6,224 nt of DNA from NCBI GenBank assembly GCA_022360535.1, contig JAKSCP010000168.1, positions 1 to 6,224 on the forward strand, written 5' to 3'. This DNA comes from Pseudomonadales bacterium. GTDB lineage: Bacteria > Pseudomonadota > Gammaproteobacteria > Pseudomonadales > Pseudohongiellaceae. The notes beneath the pieces are model-generated. The model was given only the letters and a program-made list of their open reading frames with translations, did not search any database and was not told the DNA's origin. Numbering within the stretch: position 1 is the first letter of the stretch; every line of letters starts with the position of its first letter. A program made the translations under genes and the position numbers. Shown here piece by piece: positions 1-5,724 of this stretch.

Positions 1-484
1 TACTCATGTCGGCATTGAAAACACGCTGCCAAGAGAGAACAACTGATGCAAACGCCTCGTCGACTTCAGGCGCCTCGACACTTACAATCTCCTTGTCAAA
101 CCAGCCATTATCCCAGGCCTCTTTGGCGCGCCGCTGAGACTCACACGCCAGTTCATCTGCGTCGCGACGGGTGATACCACGATGTTCTGCTATGCGCTGG
201 GCCGAGCCACACTGCGCATCGATGGTGGATCCCCCGACGGTAAAATCATGCCCCATCGATAACCAGGCATTGCGGGTAATATTACCTGCCTGCTCACCCG
301 CCTGAGTCACACAACCACCGATAATCTGGCCTACTTCAGCCGGGTCGATACCGGTGCCCTCTACAACAGCTTTGTGGGCAACGGCCAAGAGCTCCGCTGC
401 GTGAAATCCTGACAGATCGCCTTTGCCGACTTTACCTCGGGCGATGGGTGTTCTTACTGCCTCTACAATTACCGCTTCTCTCAT
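1..484 (-). pseudogene. thiolase (acetyl-CoA acetyltransferase family), 5' part, with two internal in-frame deletions
   Basis: Thiolases cleave 3-ketoacyl-CoA at the end of a beta-oxidation round. Reading from ATG at 484 the frame is open to the left edge (161 codons, C-terminus outside the window). The start MREAVIVEAVRTPIARGK, the GGCVTQAGEQ block and the nucleophile region IDAQCGSAQ (Cys92) are classic, closest in my memory to actinobacterial and proteobacterial steroid/lipid thiolases. Right after CGSAQ (residue 96, near base 196) the protein jumps to RIAEHRGITRRDADEL, which in family members lies about 60 residues later. After KEIVSVEAPE (near base 60) it jumps to DEAFASVVLSW, normally the NEAFA motif more than 100 residues further on. 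Both joins keep the frame. The missing parts belong to the catalytic core, so an active enzyme is very unlikely. A weak AGGT ribosome site lies 8 bases before the ATG. Identity as a thiolase is certain; natural pseudogene versus assembly error is not. Confidence 0.85.
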
Positions 485-550
485 GTTCTTTACCTGCTAA
501 ACATTACCGCCCACAAAGGGGACGTAAAAAATTACACTTTCTTCACCAAT

Positions 551-574
551 TTATAGCTTAAACTATAAAATAGT
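551..574. promoter_or_regulatory. candidate TetR operator, copy 1 (thiolase/tetR divergent region)
   Basis: The first 18 bases, TTATAGCTTAAACTATAA, form a near-perfect palindrome (16 of 18 positions match their own reverse complement). A third half-site follows, giving ATAG-6-CTAT-4-TAGT with an overlapping palindrome ACTAT-AAA-ATAGT. The same arrangement occurs at 5610-5633, in the same orientation, with 19 of 24 positions identical; four of the five differences are A for T in the spacer before the last half-site. The site lies between the divergent thiolase and repressor genes, where autoregulatory TetR operators usually sit. Binding by the repressor encoded at 665 is inference. Confidence 0.6.
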
Positions 575-664
575 ACTATGCTTGTTATTAAATGGCTACC
601 CGCAGGATTGAGAAGACCCCGTGATTCTGGCAACATTGCCCAATTTCTAGTACTGAGAAGCCCT

Positions 665-1264
665 GTGACCAACCGCAAACCCAGCAAACGAGAGCTCACT
701 CGCCAAAAAGTTATTCTTGCAGCTATCGACTGCATCTACAGCGAGGGTTTCCACGCTGCCCATACCAATAAGATTGCAGAAACGGCCGGGGTATCCTGGG
801 GAGTATTGCAATATCACTTCGGGGATAAGGACGGCCTTTTACAGGCTGTAATCGATCATATCTTTGATGAATTCAGTACAGCCCTCTCCAACACGGAGTA
901 TGAAGATAAAGATCTTCACAAGCGTGTACGTGAGCTGATCGATACCGTTTGGTCTCTCGTCAATAAGAAAGAGTACCGAGTAAGCGTGGCAATACTCCGT
1001 AATGCTGGCCGGAGCCCAGACTCATCGATTGATGGGCAAAAGCAACTGAGCTCCTGGGCCAAGAAAACCTCACAGCTTTGGGACCGCCTCTTTGAAGAAG
1101 GCTCCACTAAACCAGCCAACAGCGACACAGCGAGACACCTTCTCTTCGCTACCTTAAGAGGGCTGGTCGACGAGATTAATCCGAAAGGAAATGTCACCAG
1201 GAAGTCTCTTGACGAAGAATGTACAGCGCTAGCCGATGCCATTCACTACCTGCTCACCAAGTAG
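665..1264 (+). CDS. TetR/AcrR-family transcriptional repressor
   Basis: One-component, ligand-responsive DNA-binding repressor. From GTG at 665 it is 199 residues, the usual TetR length. The N-terminal domain begins RELTRQKVILAAIDCIYSEG, followed by the helix-turn-helix at about residues 33-52 (TNKIAETAGVSWGVLQYHF) and the standard GDKDGLLQAVIDHI helix. The C-terminal ligand domain (residues about 65-199) is too diverged to suggest an effector. A longer frame opens at ATG 578, but the extra 29 residues look unlike TetR sequence and the family homology starts just after the GTG, so I prefer 665; the GAGAAG before it is a modest ribosome site. It is divergent from the thiolase, with the palindrome at 551-574 upstream, and convergent with the eroded oxidoreductase. 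It is probably autoregulated and also controls the P450 operon through the second motif copy. A fatty-acyl-CoA or steroid ligand would be a guess from context. Confidence 0.9.
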   Translation: MTNRKPSKRELTRQKVILAAIDCIYSEGFHAAHTNKIAETAGVSWGVLQYHFGDKDGLLQAVIDHIFDEFSTALSNTEYEDKDLHKRVRELIDTVWSLVNKKEYRVSVAILRNAGRSPDSSIDGQKQLSSWAKKTSQLWDRLFEEGSTKPANSDTARHLLFATLRGLVDEINPKGNVTRKSLDEECTALADAIHYLLTK

Positions 1265-1282
1265 CTCTACCTTCGGGTGCGC

Positions 1283-1863
1283 TTAGTTTAGCTGCGCGAC
1301 GGCTTCTGCAGCACTCTCCGTCGCTGTGGACGGTCGAAGCCAGCCTCAAAGAGCCCCCCAGCCGCAGTTGCTTTTCAAACAACACAACCCGATGACCGAA
1401 CAGCTTTTATCGCCTCAGCTTGCGCAATGTTATGGGCATCCCCATACTCACTACGGCCAACCATCATCGTCACCAGCGAGTCCGAAATCCCCCCACTCAC
1501 CCGGAAACAATCAACACCGGCGGCCGCGAAATCTGTGACGAGGCGCTGAGTATCATCGATTGAACGACCTCCCGGCACACGCTCATAACCGGATAGACTC
1601 AAGGTGATGGGAAAGTCATTTCCAGCCCGCGATTTGATCTCTCCCAGCACCTCGTTGATTAGCCGTATCCGCGTTTCCGCCTTGAATGCCGAATAACCGT
1701 CCGTGCGCTTATTGCGCTGTGGCGAAAGAAACGACCCGAGCAAATTACGGACTGTGGGCCACCAAACATCGGCGCCACGCTTTCTGGCCCCGTGTGGCTG
1801 ATTTGTGATCAACTCCATGGTGATCAGACCTACTCCACCCTTCGCGCGCTCTTCGAAATAGCG
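1283..1863 (-). pseudogene. eroded NADH:flavin oxidoreductase (old yellow enzyme / 2,4-dienoyl-CoA reductase type)
   Basis: Intact relatives have about 640-680 residues: an FMN barrel followed by FAD and NAD(P) domains, reducing enoyl or dienoyl substrates. Only blocks remain. Block A (about 1863-1745) reads YFEERAKGGVGLITMELI, normally some 40-50 residues into the protein. Block B (about 1737-1400, same frame) starts GSFLSPQRNKRTDGY and includes ITLSLSGYERVPGG and GVDCFRVSGG; A and B are joined near 1740 with about 100 or more barrel residues missing. Block C (1397-1314, another frame) reads GHRVVLFEKQLRLGGSL followed by RLASTVHSD, from the FAD domain. Block D (third frame, stop at 1283-1285) ends SAAEAVAQLN and is probably the C-terminus, 18 bases from the tetR stop. 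A GACAGGAG ribosome-site remnant at 1873-1880 survives without an ATG at the right spacing. The longest ATG-started frame (1818-1375, 147 codons) is not a functional gene. It was probably the last gene of the P450 operon. Confidence 0.8.
1296..1324. repeat. inverted repeat between the convergent gene ends
   Basis: Seven-base arms GCGACGG (1296-1302) and CCGTCGC (1318-1324) surround a 15-base loop containing the palindrome CTGCAG. It lies just past the tetR stop, inside the tail of the eroded oxidoreductase. Neither strand has a T-run after the stem, so I do not call a terminator. The repeat may be incidental. Confidence 0.3.
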
Positions 1864-1904
1864 TATTCTGAACTCCTGTCTTTCTATTCGTTTTCTACTC
1901 GTTG

Positions 1905-2390
1905 CTAGATGCCTGGATTCCTGGCGGGGTCTTTGGCCATCATCGTAAGCGCGCTGATACTGAAAACTTCCTCATCGTTTTGATTGATCAGCACAACACT
2001 CTGAGTGACGACACCGCGATCGGGCTTGCTCGTCGAGGGTTTTACTGCAGCGATACGAGATACCGCTCGCACTGTATCACCAGCATAGATCGGGCGGTGA
2101 ATACGGAAATCATCGAATCCCAGACCGGCGATGGCCTGCTGGACAACCCCACTCTTCCAGCGCTGACTGGTGATGCAGAAAATAGAGAAAATATGCGCTG
2201 AACAACAGGTCAAGCCACCAAAGAATGATTGCTTAGCGAGAGCCTCATCGATATGCCAGGGCTGCGGATCCCACTTGCCGGCGAATTCCATGATTTCCTC
2301 GGCGGAGACTTCGTACGAGGCAGCCTCATGCCCCTCACCGACGATACAATCGTCGAAGTAAAAGGGCTTCCCCTCAGTAGATTCTGACAT
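1905..2390 (-). CDS. MaoC-like (R)-specific enoyl-CoA hydratase/dehydratase
   Basis: A 161-residue single hot-dog protein, the usual size for MaoC-domain hydratases, which add water to trans-2-enoyl-CoA. The hydratase signature is at about residues 36-66: FAGKWDPQPWHIDEALAKQS, then FGGLTCCSAH, with the likely catalytic pair Asp41 and His46. RPIYAGDTVRAV (about residues 99-110) matches the conserved rPv.pGDtl strand of the family. The gly/ser step of the usual (A/S)GD motif is changed to GKWD, common in the broader MaoC/NodN group, so substrate preference is unclear. No strong ribosome site precedes ATG 2390 (only GGATC about 8 bases upstream); translation may depend on the upstream dehydrogenase gene, which ends 29 bases before. 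It probably acts on the oxidised product of the P450 and dehydrogenase once activated to a CoA ester. Dehydratase activity in another pathway cannot be excluded. Confidence 0.88.
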   Translation of the reverse strand: MSESTEGKPFYFDDCIVGEGHEAASYEVSAEEIMEFAGKWDPQPWHIDEALAKQSFFGGLTCCSAHIFSIFCITSQRWKSGVVQQAIAGLGFDDFRIHRPIYAGDTVRAVSRIAAVKPSTSKPDRGVVTQSVVLINQNDEEVFSISALTMMAKDPARNPGI

Positions 2391-2419
2391 ACGCTAGATC
2401 CAGAAAACGTTATGGTTCT

Positions 2420-3439
2420 TCAAACTGTAGATTTGGCCGATGGACATAGCTCTTTGCTCAACAGGCCTTCGGATACCATCGATGCGACCGTGTCGGCAAA
2501 AGTTTCTCTCGGCTCACGCAAGGAGATACCCCGTATGCTCAGCTCTTCAGTATTAGCGATGTTCGGCCACAGTGTGGCGTACTTCATCGTCTCAGCAGAG
2601 ATGGGCGTATCGATGCGCTTGAACTTTCTGGCGACATCGACCAGTGAGCCTATGAGCCTTAGCTTCCATCCTTTCGCAGATATCCGCTTCAGGTTCGCCC
2701 CACTCACTTCCTCGACAATATCGGCAAGCTCAGTCCAGGAACAGTACACGCCAGGTACAAGGAAGCGACCACTTCCACCCTCGGTAACCAGATCACAAAT
2801 AAAGGCCGCAAGGTCACGCACATCAATATGCTGCATGCCACCATCACCAAAAATTCGAAATCCGTTTTCGATGCGGTGCTTGAGCGCCTTAACGGCATCT
2901 GACATTCCGGGGTCTTCTGGGCCAATTATGCCGCCCGGGTACACCACTGCGATGGGGTCGCCCGCGGCTTGACGTGATCGCAGGTAGTTTTCCGCCTCGA
3001 CTTTGCTCTGCCCGTAGGGCATCTTGGACGGCACAGGTGCAGCGTCAGCAGTCACCTTGCTCGCGTCGGTACTGAAAATTGCGGTAACACTGGAAATGCA
3101 AACAATGTTTTGAATACCCGCATCGAGGGCAGAACCAACGACGTTCTTCACCCCCTCTACGTTTATCTCAAAGAGTTTGTCTATCGAGTCAATCTGCATC
3201 GGTGTCGCTGCGGCAGCATGAACAGCACCATCACACCCAGCGAGGGCCGAACCGACGCTACTGATGTCGGTAATATCGCCTTGAAAAAACTCTGGACTCA
3301 CACTGAGCCTAGCGTACATGGCCTTGGCCTTGTCGATATTTCGAACCAGCAAACGCACCTCGCGCCCTTGCTGAAGTAGCGTTTTGCAAACATGGGAACC
3401 GACAAAGCCGGTTCCTCCGGTAACAAGGATCTTACTCAA
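2420..3439 (-). CDS. NAD-dependent epimerase/dehydratase (3beta-hydroxysteroid dehydrogenase-like extended SDR)
   Basis: A 339-residue extended short-chain dehydrogenase, full length. The Rossmann NAD(P) motif TGGTGFVG is at residues 7-14, VHAAAATP at about 73-80 and the Ser of ISSVTA at about 116; the catalytic Tyr and Lys are in YGQSK (Tyr142, Lys146), followed by YPGGIIGPEDPG (about 167-178). The family includes 3beta-hydroxysteroid dehydrogenases, sterol C4-decarboxylases and dihydroflavonol reductases. The start is TTG at 3439: it is the only one giving the complete Rossmann fold, and it has a well-spaced GAGGAA site. Only 2 bases separate it from the ferredoxin stop, so the two are probably translationally coupled. 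In context it likely oxidises a secondary alcohol made or exposed by the P450. A sterol-demethylation role alongside a CYP51-like enzyme is an alternative. Cytoplasmic; no signal peptide. Confidence 0.9.
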   Translation of the reverse strand: MSKILVTGGTGFVGSHVCKTLLQQGREVRLLVRNIDKAKAMYARLSVSPEFFQGDITDISSVGSALAGCDGAVHAAAATPMQIDSIDKLFEINVEGVKNVVGSALDAGIQNIVCISSVTAIFSTDASKVTADAAPVPSKMPYGQSKVEAENYLRSRQAAGDPIAVVYPGGIIGPEDPGMSDAVKALKHRIENGFRIFGDGGMQHIDVRDLAAFICDLVTEGGSGRFLVPGVYCSWTELADIVEEVSGANLKRISAKGWKLRLIGSLVDVARKFKRIDTPISAETMKYATLWPNIANTEELSIRGISLREPRETFADTVASMVSEGLLSKELCPSAKSTV

Positions 3440-3441
3440 GG

Positions 3442-3654
3442 TTATTCCTCGACAATAGTGATCACACTGTTCGGACAGTAGTTGGCTGCCTTCATGACTT
3501 TATCGCGGAGCTCTTCAGGTGGATTCTCAATGAGCACTTTCACCATCGGATAGCCCTCATCTTCCTCCACCACATCGAACACTTCCGGACATTCACCCAG
3601 ACACACACTGTGCCCCTGACAGAGATCCCGATCAATGACTACTTTCATAACCAT
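3442..3654 (-). CDS. 3Fe-4S ferredoxin, redox partner of the adjacent P450
   Basis: A small soluble electron carrier, 70 residues, typical of the ferredoxins encoded next to actinobacterial and proteobacterial P450s. The motif CQGHSVC gives Cys12 and Cys18, with His15 where 4Fe-4S proteins carry a cysteine; the third ligand is Cys60 in YCPNS. This C-x2-H-x2-C ... CP pattern indicates a 3Fe-4S cluster. An extra cysteine, Cys22 (ECPEVF), is present. The sequence starts MVMKVVIDRDLCQGH; the first ATG (3654) is chosen because GAGGG lies 7 bases upstream, whereas the second ATG would be too far. It begins 15 bases after the P450 stop. It should pass electrons from a ferredoxin reductase, not encoded in this window, to the P450 haem. 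It resembles Rv0763c, the ferredoxin next to M. tuberculosis cyp51. Confidence 0.93.
   Translation of the reverse strand: MVMKVVIDRDLCQGHSVCLGECPEVFDVVEEDEGYPMVKVLIENPPEELRDKVMKAANYCPNSVITIVEE
3445..3450 (-). promoter_or_regulatory. ribosome binding site that fixes the TTG start of the dehydrogenase
   Basis: GAGGAA on the minus strand lies inside the last two codons of the ferredoxin gene, 5 bases before TTG 3439. The next in-frame Met is about 40 residues downstream, past the Rossmann motif, so the TTG start is well supported. Confidence 0.8.
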
Positions 3655-3669
3655 GAGACTACCCTCAAC

Positions 3670-5016
3670 TTACTTTCGACGCTTGTAGCGAATTCGACTG
3701 GGTGACGTTGGCTTGAGCACCATCGCCGACAGATCATCATCGTAAGCCTCAGGCGCATCGACCAGTTCGAAATCGTAGCGCGGCAACAGCGCTGCAAAAA
3801 TGGATTTCAACTGCATCATCGCAAAAGCGTTGCCCGCACATTTGTGAGGACCTCCTCCGAAGGGAATATAGGCCCACAGCGTATCTGGCTTTTCGCGATG
3901 AGGATTAAACACTTCCGGATCCGGGAAGTAGCCCGGGTTCCTGTGCGAACCATACGTTGAAATCGCCACGGTTTTTCCTGCCTCAAGCAGCGTGCCGTTA
4001 TAGTCGACATCCTCGAGCAACTGGCGCATCAGCAAAATCAGAGGAGGATGCAAACGCAATACCTCTTCCACGAAGCGTTCAAGCTTGGGAATCTCCCTGA
4101 GCGCCTCGAAGGTCAGCTCCTGCCCATCTTTGAACAGCTCGGTCAGTTCTTCGAGAACCTCAGCGGTGTACTCAGGGTTCTTTGCGAACTCAATCAGCGC
4201 CCATGCCGCGGTGCCGGAACTTGTATGATGTCCAGCAAACATGGTTGCGATAACCAGCCCCGTTACTTCGTTATCAGTCAGGTGAGTACTATCTTTATAG
4301 GTGCCAGACATAAAGGTTTCGAGGGCATCGCCATATTCCACGTCGCTGTTTGCACGACGGTCCGCAATGATTTCGCTGATCAGTTCCTGAAGGCGAGCAC
4401 GCGCTGCGTCACGCGCTTCAAAGACCGGCTGCTGCATATAGGGGTCGACGAACGCAATCGCCTGCAATCCCTTTTCGAGATCGTGATAGAGGTTTTTAAA
4501 TTCCTCGGTCATACGCTCACGGAAGTCTTTGCCCAGCAGGCAGTGACAGGCTGTATGCAAGGTTAGCTGAATAAACTCGTCAACAAAATCGAGCTCACCC
4601 TCGTCGCCCCAGCCCGATACCCACTGCTCTACTTCTTCAGCAATGACAGAAGCGTAGTTTTTCATGTTTTGGTAGCGCAGTGCATCCACCTGAATTTTCA
4701 GTTGGGTCTTCATTCGATCGGGCGGCGCATCGAAAATCACACCTTCACCAAATACAGGCACAGTCGCCTTATAAGAAGCTGCACGGCTCAGTTTCTTGTC
4801 GAGAGTCTTCAGAAACGCCTCTTGAGCCTCTGGACCACTCATGAGGATGGTCTGTTGCCCTCCCATATTGAATTCAGCCAACTCACCACACTCAGCGTTG
4901 CAACGCATCAGGAAGCGGGCAAAATTGACATTAAACTCTTCCATATGGCCGCTATCGGGCTTTTCACCACTGACCTTAGGAGGCTGCTTCAGTTCTGTTG
5001 CTGTCGATTCAGTCAT
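3670..5016 (-). CDS. cytochrome P450, CYP51-like
   Basis: A soluble, bacterial haem monooxygenase of 448 residues, complete. The I-helix oxygen-activation motif is AGHHTSSGT (261-269), the K-helix ExxR is EVLR (318-321), the PERF-like region is PEVFNPHR (367-374) and the haem loop is FGGGPHKCAG with ligand Cys393. From memory it aligns along its length with M. tuberculosis CYP51: VFGEGVIFDAPPDR (88-101), the AGHHTSSGTAAW helix, LRLHPPLILLMR and the C-terminal IRYKRRK all have close counterparts. CYP51 removes the 14alpha-methyl of sterols, but this protein sits among catabolic genes, and where the mycobacterial enzyme has Phe78 of its substrate loop this one appears to have Ala84 (Tyr82 is kept). 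A related hydroxylase of a sterol-like or isoprenoid substrate is therefore as likely as a true demethylase. ATG 5016 has a GGGAGAG site 6 bases upstream, 22 bases after the previous gene. Confidence 0.93.
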   Translation of the reverse strand: MTESTATELKQPPKVSGEKPDSGHMEEFNVNFARFLMRCNAECGELAEFNMGGQQTILMSGPEAQEAFLKTLDKKLSRAASYKATVPVFGEGVIFDAPPDRMKTQLKIQVDALRYQNMKNYASVIAEEVEQWVSGWGDEGELDFVDEFIQLTLHTACHCLLGKDFRERMTEEFKNLYHDLEKGLQAIAFVDPYMQQPVFEARDAARARLQELISEIIADRRANSDVEYGDALETFMSGTYKDSTHLTDNEVTGLVIATMFAGHHTSSGTAAWALIEFAKNPEYTAEVLEELTELFKDGQELTFEALREIPKLERFVEEVLRLHPPLILLMRQLLEDVDYNGTLLEAGKTVAISTYGSHRNPGYFPDPEVFNPHREKPDTLWAYIPFGGGPHKCAGNAFAMMQLKSIFAALLPRYDFELVDAPEAYDDDLSAMVLKPTSPSRIRYKRRK

Positions 5017-5038
5017 GCCTATCTCTCCCAGCCTACAT

Positions 5039-5533
5039 TCAGTCGTTAACCATTTCAGATGACATCGTGGGCATTTCTTTTAAAATACCTGTCTCAACGC
5101 ACTCTTTAATCAAGTTGGTGATATTGGTGTAATCGTACATATCCAACTGCTCAGCCCACTCATAGTTACCGGCATACTTGAACCACGACGCGCCAATCAC
5201 TTTCATTTCGGTACCATCTTCACGAACCGGCGCCCCAGGGGGTACCTGCCACCAAGTCACCATGGCCTCTCCGCGCGTCTCGTCAATGACAATTTTGTCA
5301 TAGGGATAGGTCCAACCAGCGTAGGGATCCATCGCCGCCCCCACGCAGGTCTCGCGCACCACTTCGCGACCGTTGTACTCGTACTTGCCGTTGGGGGTAT
5401 CCCATCCGTAGACCACATCCTCTGTATACATATCAGCCAGACAGCGCCAATCACCCTCCTGCTCGGCCTTATCATTGACGGCCAACCAACGGCGCATCAT
5501 CTCTTCCATCTCTTCTCTGCTGAATTGCGACAT
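5039..5533 (-). CDS. NTF2/SnoaL-like small polyketide-cyclase-fold protein
   Basis: A 164-residue cytoplasmic protein with the NTF2-like cone fold typical of SnoaL, ketosteroid isomerase and scytalone dehydratase relatives. The opening helix reads EEMMRRWLAVNDKAEQEGDW, followed by LADMYTEDVVYGWDTPNGKYE, the usual first strand and loop, then REVVRETCVG and a strand-rich core (AMVTWWQVPPG, KVIGASWFKYAG, WAEQLDMYDY) rich in Trp and Tyr, which suggests a hydrophobic pocket. Proteins of this type are often encoded next to P450s in steroid and terpenoid clusters; the reaction (isomerisation, cyclisation or dehydration) is not known from sequence. It is the first gene of the operon, with a strong AAGAGGTGAT site before ATG 5533. 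Its promoter region holds the shared palindrome. Confidence 0.85.
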   Translation of the reverse strand: MSQFSREEMEEMMRRWLAVNDKAEQEGDWRCLADMYTEDVVYGWDTPNGKYEYNGREVVRETCVGAAMDPYAGWTYPYDKIVIDETRGEAMVTWWQVPPGAPVREDGTEMKVIGASWFKYAGNYEWAEQLDMYDYTNITNLIKECVETGILKEMPTMSSEMVND

Positions 5534-5592
5534 GTCATCACCTCTTATTAATCATCTTCGCTTACACAGCCAGTACGGCTGACGATGAACAA

Positions 5593-5621
5593 ACCATAAC
5601 TCAAGTTTTTTATAGCTTCAA
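5593..5621 (-). promoter_or_regulatory. candidate sigma-70 promoter of the P450 operon
   Basis: Read on the minus strand, -35 TTGAAG (5621-5616) and -10 TATGGT (5598-5593) are separated by 17 bases; each matches its consensus at 4 of 6 positions. The -35 box lies wholly within the shared palindrome, so a bound repressor would block RNA polymerase. Start site not determined. Confidence 0.4.
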
Positions 5622-5633
5622 CTATTTTTTAGT
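5610..5633. promoter_or_regulatory. candidate TetR operator, copy 2 (P450 operon/luciferase-like divergent region)
   Basis: TTATAGCTTCAACTAT followed, after a T-run, by TAGT. It repeats the ATAG-6-CTAT-4-TAGT layout of the site at 551-574 without gaps. Here the second pair of half-sites forms CAACTA-TTTTT-TAGTTG, a 6-bp inverted repeat at 5619-5635, which is stronger than the first pair. It lies in the 191-bp region between the divergent NTF2-like and luciferase-like genes and overlaps the predicted operon -35 box. It could regulate both directions. Confidence 0.6.
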
Positions 5634-5724
5634 TGTGGCTATGTTTTTGCTCTGGCAGAATACCGACCAAATCAAGAAGCGAAAGCGACTCCCTTATAAC
5701 TATCTGTACCTGTGAGGAGTATCT

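Noticed and set aside
532..735. Minus-strand frame spanning the tetR promoter and start
   Set aside because: It overlaps the operator and the tetR N-terminus, has no ribosome site, and its sequence resembles nothing.
1296..1324. Stem-loop as a bidirectional terminator for tetR and the convergent gene
   Set aside because: The arms are only 7 bp, the loop is 15 bases and there is no T-run on either side.
1375..1818. A 147-codon minus-strand frame starting at ATG 1818, as a small stand-alone gene
   Set aside because: Family homology continues upstream of the ATG (YFEERAKGGVGLIT) without a start codon, and the frame jumps over a missing barrel segment; it is part of the eroded oxidoreductase.
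2412..2972. Plus-strand frame of 186 codons opposite the dehydrogenase
   Set aside because: Antisense shadow of the SDR gene; composition Ser/Pro/Arg-rich and no family resemblance.
4048..4566. Long plus-strand open frame inside the P450 gene (172 codons)
   Set aside because: It is antisense to a gene with a complete set of P450 motifs, shows no recognisable domain and has no ribosome site; a shadow frame.
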